Positions 7,512 to 14,185 of a stretch of 14,413 nucleotides of DNA are shown here, in pieces (positions within the stretch are counted from its first letter, which is position 1; each line of letters starts with the position of its first letter). The position numbers and the translations under genes are program-made. Source of the stretch: an uncultured Bacteroidales bacterium (lineage in GTDB: Bacteria; Bacteroidota; Bacteroidia; Bacteroidales; UBA4417); the NCBI GenBank assembly GCA_937965665.1, contig CALCJE010000306.1, positions 1 to 14,413 on the forward strand. Direction: 5' to 3'. The notes under the pieces are model-generated. The model saw nothing but the letters and a program-made list of their open reading frames with translations, was not told the DNA's origin and searched no databases.

Positions 7512-7856
7512 CTACAATCGCAAAATGTTGTGTAAAATATATACCGGGATACGGATATCAACCGGCCTTTTTCCCATTCCATAGGGTAGTTGCCGGATCA
7601 ATGGTTCAGGCAGGTAGTTAAATGAAATTATCTTGAAACTGGAAGCAAAAGGAAACCACTCTGTTTTTCCTGACAAAGCCTTAGCCGCCAATGCATTATC
7701 AGGCAACAGGAAAGGATCCAGCACTACTGATTTTTGTACCAGGCTTTTCTGAATGTCGGATGCACCGCCAGCCTGGGAGTCAATCTTTACCAGACTCCCC
7801 GGCATTAGCGCCTGAAAAAGCACCAATAAAACCAGCATCGACATGAAGGGCTTCAT
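7512..7856 (-). CDS. Hypothetical exported protein, 114 aa
   Basis: No family recognised. From the ATG at 7856 the protein begins MKPFMSMLVLLVLFQALMPG, a short basic start and hydrophobic core typical of a signal peptide or N-terminal anchor. The rest is about 90 residues of mixed sequence with no Cys after the hydrophobic core, so it is not an evident lipoprotein. The frame stays open upstream to 7958 (148 aa), but a perfect TATTTTTG -7 element at 7883-7876 would lie inside that longer version, and its N-terminal residues bury the signal sequence. I therefore choose 7856. Upstream is an 11-bp inverted repeat (7900-7979); downstream a terminator (7457-7493) suggests a monocistronic unit. Real coding status is likely but not certain. 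Confidence 0.5.
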   Translation of the reverse strand: MKPFMSMLVLLVLFQALMPGSLVKIDSQAGGASDIQKSLVQKSVVLDPFLLPDNALAAKALSGKTEWFPFASSFKIISFNYLPEPLIRQLPYGMGKRPVDIRIPVYILHNILRL

Positions 7857-7875
7857 CCCTGAATAATTTAACTTG

Positions 7876-7883
7876 CAAAAATA
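7876..7883 (-). promoter_or_regulatory. -7 promoter element (TATTTTTG) for the 7512-7856 gene
   Basis: The minus strand reads TATTTTTG, a full match to the Bacteroidota TAnnTTTG -7 consensus, 19 bases before the ATG at 7856. No TTTG -33 element is seen at the expected distance. It supports the shorter start for the gene. Confidence 0.45.
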
Positions 7884-7899
7884 ATAATCTTTCGCTTTG

Positions 7900-7979
7900 C
7901 GTTGGTTTGCCATCAATATTTTAATCCCCAGCATAACACCAGGTAACCCACTACACAAAGCGTATTACGCAAACCAACG
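7900..7979. repeat. 11-bp perfect inverted repeat with 58-bp spacer
   Basis: CGTTGGTTTGC (7900-7910) is exactly complementary to GCAAACCAACG (7969-7979). A smaller GCGT-ATT-ACGC palindrome (7960-7970) abuts the right arm. It sits just upstream of the -7 element of the 114-aa gene. No flanking duplication is visible. Confidence 0.65.
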
Positions 7980-8053
7980 TCAACTTTGGGCCTGAATATC
8001 TTTTCAGAACCTGGGAACAATCTTAAACAAAATGGCTGAAACGAAACAGTGAA

Positions 8054-8875
8054 TTATTTGTACCCTATCCACTTCCTGTTTTCTTTGTCAAAAAGCCAGT
8101 ATATGCCGTTGCAATAGCTGAAATTGAACATTTCGTTGGCAATCGCTTCTTCGGGCAGCCGTAAAACCTTGGTCAGCAGTCCATCGAGGTTAAAGAGCTC
8201 AACCTGGTTTAAAACCACGTTAAGCAGCCCGATTTCAGATTTGGGGATCCCTGTAAACACCGCGCTTGTAGCATTGTAATCAAACATACCTTCCACATCC
8301 CAGTCTAAATCAATATCTTCGGACTTGGTAGTACCCGGGTGTATAAATATGGTATTGATAATTTTGCCATCGGCAGGATTATAATTTTCAACCACAAAAT
8401 CTTCGGACGTATCCAGGAAATACACTGTATTGCCTTTGGAATCGTATGTTCCTACGGCATGTTCGTTGGGTTGCACCATACCTTCGAAAATAGTTGTAAC
8501 CGACTCAGGAATTCCATTTGCATTTAATTTATACGATACCCAACCTGTTTCGCTGTAACCATTGGCCTGAAGCAACTTTGTTTTTGTGTTATACCATAAA
8601 CCACGCACATCGATCTGTGTTTTTAAGTTGGTATCGCTAATCAATACACCACCGGCATTAAAAACGCTCATCGGGAAATCAGCATTTCCGGCTATGGCTG
8701 CGTAATATCTTTTTGCAACAGGGTCCCAGGTTACTGCTGCACCATTGGCTCCTCCTTCGCCTTTCACTTTAAGCTCCATTACTTTTTTAAGTATAACCGT
8801 GTCCTGCTTTTTAAGCTGGGCAAATCCAAGCAAACTAGCCATAATAAAGGCTGAAAGTAGAAGTTTTTGTTTCAT
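8054..8875 (-). CDS. Hypothetical secreted protein, 273 aa, possible beta-propeller
   Basis: I do not recognise a named family. The N-terminus MKQKLLLSAFIMASLLGFAQ is a clear Sec signal peptide with likely cleavage near the GFAQ|LK junction, so the mature protein of about 253 residues should be periplasmic or exported. There is no lipobox Cys. The mature part is rich in short strand-and-turn units with aromatic and Gly/Asn/Asp residues (YNTKTKLLQANGY, YDSKGNTVYFLDTS, YNPADGKIINTIF, FNLDGLLTKVLRLP), which suggests a beta-propeller of the SMP-30/NHL kind; this is inference from pattern only. No catalytic motif was identified. It is divergent from the methyltransferase gene with a 261-base gap, and 197 bases separate it from the next minus-strand gene, so it is probably its own unit. 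Confidence 0.8.
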   Translation of the reverse strand: MKQKLLLSAFIMASLLGFAQLKKQDTVILKKVMELKVKGEGGANGAAVTWDPVAKRYYAAIAGNADFPMSVFNAGGVLISDTNLKTQIDVRGLWYNTKTKLLQANGYSETGWVSYKLNANGIPESVTTIFEGMVQPNEHAVGTYDSKGNTVYFLDTSEDFVVENYNPADGKIINTIFIHPGTTKSEDIDLDWDVEGMFDYNATSAVFTGIPKSEIGLLNVVLNQVELFNLDGLLTKVLRLPEEAIANEMFNFSYCNGIYWLFDKENRKWIGYK

Positions 8876-9042
8876 AAAAAAGATCTTTTATGGTTTATTA
8901 AATAAAGGTTATGATACTACAGAACAATGTGATTCAACAGCTAATACAGCAAAAATGTTTAAAATATCACGAAATGAATTATGATTAACATTTTGGTGTT
9001 CCGGGCTATCGGCCTGGCTTCCTGTGCACGTGGTTTTTTTCG

Positions 9043-9050
9043 TACCTTCG
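9043..9050 (+). promoter_or_regulatory. -7 promoter element (TACCTTCG) for the methyltransferase
   Basis: TACCTTCG followed by CAAAAG is the TTCG form of the Bacteroidota -7 element. It lies 94 bases before the ATG at 9137, and inside the longer open frame starting at 8981, arguing against that longer start. A clear -33 element is not seen. Confidence 0.5.
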
Positions 9051-9074
9051 CAAAAGTTTTCCTGGCGGAATACA

Positions 9075-9140
9075 ATGAACCAATCCCTTTGGCTCTGCAT
9101 TGCGTTACCCCGGCTCCCAAACCAATCCATACCCCGATGA
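9075..9140 (+). CDS. Possible 21-codon leader ORF overlapping the methyltransferase start
   Basis: ATG at 9075 is preceded at 5 bases by GGCGGA, a better ribosome site than that of the downstream gene. The frame encodes MNQSLWLCIALPRLPNQSIP plus Arg and ends in TGA at 9138-9140, which overlaps the methyltransferase ATG as ATGA. The arrangement would suit translational coupling. Coding is unproven; a chance ORF of this length is possible. Confidence 0.3.
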   Translation: MNQSLWLCIALPRLPNQSIPR

Positions 9141-10231
9141 ACCTTAGCGAAAAAACAGGCGAATTTATAAGCGCTGTACAACACAGCCTTGACGAAAACA
9201 CTTTTGTAAAAATCTCGCTGGGAAACTACAAGGGCAAGGAAGAAAACCTCAAGAACGTTTACATAAAACGGGTTTTGATAAAAAGCGAAGAAAAACTCAG
9301 TTTTACGTATCGTTACAAAACCCGCGACATCGTTAAAAACTACCTGCACGATAAAAAGATTACCATACGAAAAAATGCTCCCGCACACCAGCAACTGCCT
9401 GCAGCCGACCACGACAGGAATAAGAAACGACTGATCGGCAGCAGTGGCAAGCCATACCTGGCCCAGCTCAAAATTACTGACGAAAACGGCAAGGTGCTGG
9501 TAAACGCCCAGGATAAATACAAGCAGATTAATCACTATATCGACATCCTGAGTTCACTCATTAAAGAAATCCCCGGCAGGGAAAAGCTCAACGTAGTTGA
9601 TATGGGCTCAGGCAAAGGTTATCTCACCTTTGCATTGTACGATTACCTGGTTAATGTATTAAAAGTGAGTGCACAGGTTACAGGGGTTGAATTCCGCCCC
9701 GACCTGGTCAGCCTCTGCAATACCATTGCCCGCGATACAGGTTTTACACAACTGGTTTTCGAGCAGGGAACCATCGAAAAATACGACAGTGCCGGCACCC
9801 ACATTCTGATTGCATTGCATGCCTGCGACACGGCCACCGACGATGCCATCAGCAAAGGCATAACTGCCGGAGCTGATTTAATAGTAGTTGCACCGTGCTG
9901 CCATAAACAGATCAGGCGGCAACTGGAGGCATCAAAAACAGCCAACGACCTTACTTTCCTAACCAAATATGGCATTTTCCTCGAACGGCAGGCCGAAATG
10001 GTTACTGACGGTATCCGTGCCATGATTCTCGAATATTTTGGCTACAAAACCAAGGTGTTCGAATTTATATCGGATGCACATACGCCAAAAAATGTGATGA
10101 TTGTAGGCATTAAAGACCATAAATCGACCGGCCACAACGAAGCCGTGCTCGAAAAAATAAAAAACGCGAAAGCTTACTTCGGGATAGGGTATCATCACCT
10201 GGAGAAAAATATGGGGATCCTGAAACCCTGA
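9137..10231 (+). CDS. SAM-dependent methyltransferase, Methyltransf_32 (PF13679) type
   Basis: This class I Rossmann-fold methyltransferase has 364 residues from the ATG at 9137. The N-terminal ~150 residues are a basic, family-specific region (YKGKEENLKNVYIKRV, YRYKTRDIVKNYL). Motif I, VVDMGSGKGYLTF, is at 153-165 and binds SAM. The segments IALHACDTATDDA (225-237) and VVAPCCHKQ (250-258) match the LHACG and PCCH-like motifs of the PF13679 family, known from GSTCD and METTL25-like proteins. The substrate is unknown; the basic N-terminus would fit RNA or a nucleoprotein, as inference. The frame is open back to 8981, but the extra 52 residues have no family character and span a promoter-like element. 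The next gene starts 16-28 bases after the stop, suggesting an operon. Confidence 0.85.
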   Translation: MNLSEKTGEFISAVQHSLDENTFVKISLGNYKGKEENLKNVYIKRVLIKSEEKLSFTYRYKTRDIVKNYLHDKKITIRKNAPAHQQLPAADHDRNKKRLIGSSGKPYLAQLKITDENGKVLVNAQDKYKQINHYIDILSSLIKEIPGREKLNVVDMGSGKGYLTFALYDYLVNVLKVSAQVTGVEFRPDLVSLCNTIARDTGFTQLVFEQGTIEKYDSAGTHILIALHACDTATDDAISKGITAGADLIVVAPCCHKQIRRQLEASKTANDLTFLTKYGIFLERQAEMVTDGIRAMILEYFGYKTKVFEFISDAHTPKNVMIVGIKDHKSTGHNEAVLEKIKNAKAYFGIGYHHLEKNMGILKP

Positions 10232-10259
10232 CGACATTTCAATTTCATTGTTTCGCACT

Positions 10260-11120
10260 GTGAAGGCGCTGCGCTTGATAATAAACACGAACCTTGTAAT
10301 TGCTGTAGCAGCGGTTTCACTCGCCATGGCAACACAGGCGCAGCTGGGCTGGTCTCCAACGCTCAATGCCGGTTTACTGTTAATTTTCCTTTCAACCTTA
10401 GCCGACTATAACCTGCATCGGTTGCTGGCAGTGTACAATAAGACCCATGAAACCCAATCCGACAAGCTTAGCTGGGCAGCCGGGCACATGCGTTTACTTA
10501 AAATACTGGTGGCAGGCGCCTCGGCAGGGCTTGCAGTTTCGATGTTTTTTGTAAAAACAAGCGTAATTTCATTGCTGGTACCCCTTGCAATGTTTTCATT
10601 TTTGTACTCAATAGCCACGCGTTTCAAACTGAGAAGCGTTGCCTGGCTTATGAAGGTACCAGGAACAAAGACCATTATTCTTGCTTTGGTTTGGGCAGCA
10701 GCAACTGTTTTTATACCTGTTTTACAAGCGCAGATACCGATAAGCGAAGGTCGGGTGCTGCTGGTTTTCATCCAACGGCTGATTTTTATTTTTGCTATAG
10801 CCATCCCCTTCGATATACGCGATATGGATGCCGACAGCCGGGCCGGAATAAAGTCGATACCGGCAAGCTTTGGAACGAAAAAAGCACTGCTGATTTGCAA
10901 CCTGGCTATAATTTTTTCTGTGCTTCCGGCATTGCTTCAATATTATTATTTTGGAGTCAACTTTATTTTCCCGGCCAGCCTCCTTTCACAGTCAATCATC
11001 CTGTTCATGGTCAACAACAGGAAAATACAACGTCTTCCTTACTATTACCATGGGATACTTGATGGCAGTATCATTATGCATGCGCTTATCATAATACTTG
11101 GCTTTTATTTAATTGCTTAA
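10260..11120 (+). CDS. UbiA-superfamily integral membrane prenyltransferase-like protein
   Basis: A polytopic membrane protein of 286 residues (from GTG at 10260) with about eight to nine hydrophobic helices. The second Asp-rich motif of UbiA enzymes is intact: DIRDMDADSRAGIKSIPASFG near 185-205 from the GTG, matching DxxDxxxD and the following K-S-I-P-x-x-F-G block. The first motif, normally N-D-x-x-D-x-x-x-D, is replaced by LADYNLHRLLAVYNK (about 48-62), so metal/diphosphate binding may differ. UbiA enzymes transfer isoprenoid chains to quinone, heme or lipid acceptors; the substrate here is unknown. No ATG precedes the first helix; a TTG at 10248 is the alternative start. Close spacing to the methyltransferase gene suggests co-transcription. 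The neighbours do not identify a quinone pathway. Confidence 0.8.
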   Translation: MKALRLIINTNLVIAVAAVSLAMATQAQLGWSPTLNAGLLLIFLSTLADYNLHRLLAVYNKTHETQSDKLSWAAGHMRLLKILVAGASAGLAVSMFFVKTSVISLLVPLAMFSFLYSIATRFKLRSVAWLMKVPGTKTIILALVWAAATVFIPVLQAQIPISEGRVLLVFIQRLIFIFAIAIPFDIRDMDADSRAGIKSIPASFGTKKALLICNLAIIFSVLPALLQYYYFGVNFIFPASLLSQSIILFMVNNRKIQRLPYYYHGILDGSIIMHALIIILGFYLIA

Positions 11121-11125
11121 CTTTA
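11098..11125 (+). promoter_or_regulatory. Possible promoter for the DUF3788 gene
   Basis: TTG at 11098-11100 is followed after 17 bases by TAACTTTA (11118-11125), one mismatch from TAnnTTTG, within the end of the UbiA-like gene. The ATG is 36 bases downstream. Weak evidence. Confidence 0.3.
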
Positions 11126-11161
11126 CTTCTTTATATAAGCCCCGATTTTAAACGCATTTAT

Positions 11162-11581
11162 ATGGATATCAGCATCTTTACCGACAAATCCGAATTACCT
11201 GACGAATCAAAACTGGGCGAAGCACTGGGTACTTTGTACTACGAGTGGATACAGATCAGGAGTTATGTGAAACAGGTTTACCCTGCCGTGGTTGAGGAAT
11301 GGAATTTCCCTGGAACCAAGTATGGCTGGAATTTCAGGATGAAGGATAAAAAAAGGGCTATCATTTACCTGCTTCCGCGCGACAAATATTTTATGGCCGC
11401 ATTTGTGTATGGCGAAAAGGCAGCAACTGCAGCTCTTGGCAGTGATATCAGCCCTGAGATAAAATACATCATTACGTCGGCAAAAGTATATGCCGAAGGT
11501 CGCGGGTTTCGCATCGAAATAACAAACGACGGGAAACTCAACGACATTAAAAAACTCATTCAAATAAAAATTTCGCATTAG
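11162..11581 (+). CDS. DUF3788 family protein
   Basis: This is a small soluble protein of 139 residues. The pattern fits DUF3788 (PF12663): an N-terminal FTDKSELPDESKLGEALG, the aromatic segment YYEWIQIRSYV, then EEWNFPGTKYGWNFRMKDKKRAIIYLLP-like strands (52-80) and a C-terminal segment with YAEGRGFRIEI before a basic tail. There is no signal peptide or membrane segment. The function of the family is not established; members are frequent in Bacteroidota and Firmicutes and resemble small ligand- or protein-binding alpha/beta domains (the YdhG/DUF1801 type of layout), but that is inference. The gene begins 41 bases after the prenyltransferase-like gene and is followed by a 103-base gap with its own promoter-like element for the next gene. 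Confidence 0.8.
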   Translation: MDISIFTDKSELPDESKLGEALGTLYYEWIQIRSYVKQVYPAVVEEWNFPGTKYGWNFRMKDKKRAIIYLLPRDKYFMAAFVYGEKAATAALGSDISPEIKYIITSAKVYAEGRGFRIEITNDGKLNDIKKLIQIKISH

Positions 11582-11642
11582 GCATGGCCCATGCTGTTAT
11601 TGACTGCCGTGAAGCGTCACAGCTTTATAATAATAATTATTG

Positions 11643-11650
11643 TATCTTCG
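11643..11650 (+). promoter_or_regulatory. -7 promoter element (TATCTTCG) for the MMPL-type transporter
   Basis: TATCTTCG matches the TTCG form of the Bacteroidota -7 element and lies 34 bases before the ATG at 11685. The upstream open frame that could start at TTG 11640 runs through this element, which favours the ATG as the start. No clear -33 element. Confidence 0.5.
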
Positions 11651-11684
11651 CCAGATCATTCAAAATGCACATTTTACCCAGGAT

Positions 11685-14075
11685 ATGTGGAAAATATTGG
11701 TTAGATTAATCCTGCGCAATCGCCCGGGAATACTTGTTACTATCGGACTTCTGACCATCGTGATGGCATGGCTGGGGTCGGGCGTGAAACTTTCGTACAA
11801 CAACCAACGAATGCTGCCGGCTAACGACCCTACGGTGATTCAGTACGATGAATTTAAAAAACGCTTTGGCGAAGATGGAAGCGTATTTGTAATCGGGGTT
11901 ACCAATCCCGATATGTTTAAGGTCGATGAGTTTAATGCCTGGTACGATCTTACTTTCGACATGATGAAGATTGACGGGGTGGAAGGTGTTACCTCAATTG
12001 CCAAAGCCGTAAACATAGTTAAAGACGACAGCCTGAGGCAATACAATTTTCTGCCCCTGGTTCCGCAGAAACCACGTAACCAGGCCGAAGCCGATTCGTT
12101 GAAAAATAAAATCCTTTCGCTTAAATTTTATGAAGGACTGTTGCATAATCCCAAAACCCAGACTTACCTGCTGGCGGTTACCCTCAACCAGCAAAAACTG
12201 AACGACAAAGGAAGGCTTGTGGTGGTTGATAATATTGTTGCAAGGGCTAATGCGTATGCAGGCAAAACAGGCCACCAGCTTCATTTTTCAGGCCTCCCCT
12301 ACATACGCACCGTAATGGCCCGTAAAATACAGAATGAGCTGTTCCTGTTTGTATTCCTATCCATACTTATAGCGGCCATCATCCTGTTCATGTTTTTCAG
12401 GTCGGTAAAAGTTGTTGCCAGCTCACTGGTGGTGGTTGCCATCAGCATTATTTTTACAGTCGGGCTGATCGGGTTGTTCGGATTCAAAATAACCATTCTT
12501 ACAGGAGTAATTCCTTCGCTCATTGTAGTTATTGCCATCGAAAACTGTATTTATATTCTTAATAAATACCACTGGGAATACCGGCTGCATGGCAATAAAA
12601 TCCTGGGACTTTCGAGGGTGGTGCAACGCATTGGTTTTGCATCGCTTATGGTAAATACAGCTACGGCTACCGGTTTTGCGGCTTTCATCCTGGTGTCGAA
12701 CCAGATGCTGCGCGAATTCGGTATTATTGCCGCATTAAGTATCATGATTGAGTATGTACTGTGCATCCTGCTGCTGCCTATCATATTCAGCTACATGAAA
12801 CCGCCCACCGAAAAACAGCTCAAGCATCTCGACAATAAAATTTTCAGCAGTGTGCTGGAAAAAATTATTCACCTGATCCAGTTTAAACGCGCATGGATTT
12901 TTGCCACTGCCGGGGTACTCCTGCTGGTAGGGATTATTGGTATGATGAATATGCGCACTTCGGGAAAAGTAGTCGACGATATAAGCGAAAAAGACCCGCT
13001 GTACAAAGACCTTAAATTTTTCGAACACCAGTTTGGCGGGGTAATGCCTTTCGAAATATCAGTCGATACGAAGAAGAAAAAAGGCGTGATGAAGCTTTCG
13101 ACAATTCAGAAAATTGACGAACTACAGGAAGCAATTCTACTGAATAAAGGATTCTCGCGCCCGCTTTCAGTTGCCGAACTGGCGAAATTTGCCAAACAGG
13201 CATATTTTAACGGCAATCCCGAGATGTACAGCGTGCCCAACTCGCAGGAAAAGAATTTTGTGCTTTCCTATTTCCCGCGCAAGGCCGACGGACAGAAACA
13301 TATGCTCACATCCTTTGTGGATAGCACACAACGCTATACCCGCGTAAGTTTCCAGATGGCCGACCTGAGCACCAACCAGATGAACCGCCTGCTGGATAGT
13401 ATAAAACCAAAGGTGGCTGAAATTTTCCCTGCCGAAGATTACGATGTACAGCTTACCGGTAACAGCCTGGTGTACGCCCGCGGCACCGAATTCCTGATCA
13501 AACACCTTTTCCAGAGTGTGCTTATTGCCATCGCTTTTATTTCGCTGCTGATGGCGCTCATGTTTTCGAGTGTGCGCATGATTGCAGTCTCCATGCTTCC
13601 CAACATCATACCCCTGGTTATTACTGCAGCTATCATGGGCTTTACCGGGGTTCCGGTTAAACCATCCACCATCATTGTTTTCAGCATAGCATTGGGTATT
13701 TCGGTCGACAACGCCATTCAGTACCTTTCGCGGTACCGGCACGAGCTGAAAGTTACAGGTCACGATATCGGGAAATCCACCATTAATGCTTTGCGCGAAG
13801 CCGGTTTTAGTATGATTTATACTTCTATTGTGCTGGTGCTGGGATTCAGCGTATTTATGGTTTCGAGTTTCGGGGGCACACAGGCGCTGGGAATGCTGGT
13901 TTCGACAACGCTTTTCATCGCCATGTTTTTTAACATCATGGTTCTGCCCTCGTTCCTGCTGGTGCTCGATAAATATGCAGTTACCAAAGCATTTGAAGAA
14001 AAACCTCTTATAGACATATACGATGAAAATGAGGTAAATGGCGACGATAACGGGAACGGCAAAAACAACATTTAA
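11685..14075 (+). CDS. MMPL/RND-superfamily transporter (two SSD-like domains)
   Basis: An inner-membrane exporter of the MMPL/HpnN-like group, 796 residues from the ATG at 11685. The layout is duplicated: helix 1 (about 15-33), a periplasmic loop to about 217, helices 2-6 (218-371), helix 7 (about 404-421), a second loop to about 608, and helices 8-12 (609-762). A hydrophilic tail rich in Asp, Glu, Asn and Gly follows. The second half has GISVDNAIQYLSRYRHE (672-688), the canonical Asp-bearing motif of the helix-4-equivalent proton relay. The first half has AIENCIYILNKYHWE (284-298), with Glu in place of that Asp. Such proteins export lipids or hydrophobic molecules using the proton gradient; the cargo is not identifiable. 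No membrane-fusion or outer-membrane partner is adjacent. A TTG at 11640 could extend the N-terminus by 15 residues, but a promoter element overlaps it. Confidence 0.9.
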   Translation: MWKILVRLILRNRPGILVTIGLLTIVMAWLGSGVKLSYNNQRMLPANDPTVIQYDEFKKRFGEDGSVFVIGVTNPDMFKVDEFNAWYDLTFDMMKIDGVEGVTSIAKAVNIVKDDSLRQYNFLPLVPQKPRNQAEADSLKNKILSLKFYEGLLHNPKTQTYLLAVTLNQQKLNDKGRLVVVDNIVARANAYAGKTGHQLHFSGLPYIRTVMARKIQNELFLFVFLSILIAAIILFMFFRSVKVVASSLVVVAISIIFTVGLIGLFGFKITILTGVIPSLIVVIAIENCIYILNKYHWEYRLHGNKILGLSRVVQRIGFASLMVNTATATGFAAFILVSNQMLREFGIIAALSIMIEYVLCILLLPIIFSYMKPPTEKQLKHLDNKIFSSVLEKIIHLIQFKRAWIFATAGVLLLVGIIGMMNMRTSGKVVDDISEKDPLYKDLKFFEHQFGGVMPFEISVDTKKKKGVMKLSTIQKIDELQEAILLNKGFSRPLSVAELAKFAKQAYFNGNPEMYSVPNSQEKNFVLSYFPRKADGQKHMLTSFVDSTQRYTRVSFQMADLSTNQMNRLLDSIKPKVAEIFPAEDYDVQLTGNSLVYARGTEFLIKHLFQSVLIAIAFISLLMALMFSSVRMIAVSMLPNIIPLVITAAIMGFTGVPVKPSTIIVFSIALGISVDNAIQYLSRYRHELKVTGHDIGKSTINALREAGFSMIYTSIVLVLGFSVFMVSSFGGTQALGMLVSTTLFIAMFFNIMVLPSFLLVLDKYAVTKAFEEKPLIDIYDENEVNGDDNGNGKNNI

Positions 14076-14082
14076 AAAGTGA

Positions 14083-14111
14083 TTGCATTGCATGTCAACA
14101 GTGCAATGCAA
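14083..14111. other. 10-bp perfect hairpin after the transporter gene
   Basis: TTGCATTGCA (14083-14092) and TGCAATGCAA (14102-14111) pair perfectly around a 9-base loop, 7 bases past the stop codon. There is no T run after it on the plus strand, so it is not a canonical Rho-independent terminator; it may stabilise the 3' end of the transcript. Confidence 0.5.
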
Positions 14112-14185
14112 GAAGTATTAGTAGGTTTTGTTCACCTTCTGAAGCAATTATAACGAATCCGATAATATCTGTAAATCCAAATTCT

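Noticed and set aside
7900..7979. Integron attC-like site
   Set aside because: The arms do not fit the RYYYAAC / GTTRRRY core sites in the required order, and no integrase or cassette genes are present.
8981..9136. N-terminal 52-residue extension of the methyltransferase
   Set aside because: The extension has no family character, spans a TACCTTCG promoter-like element and precedes an ATG at 9137 that fits the family's start.
8909..9535. 208-codon minus-strand open frame over the methyltransferase 5' region
   Set aside because: It overlaps the methyltransferase coding sequence and the promoter region and shows no domain or signal pattern beyond compositional hydrophobicity.
13167..14111. 314-codon minus-strand open frame opposite the transporter gene
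   Set aside because: It is antisense to a clear MMPL-type gene, is full of His, Asn and Gln with no domain pattern, and has no promoter or ribosome site. It is a shadow of plus-strand codon use.
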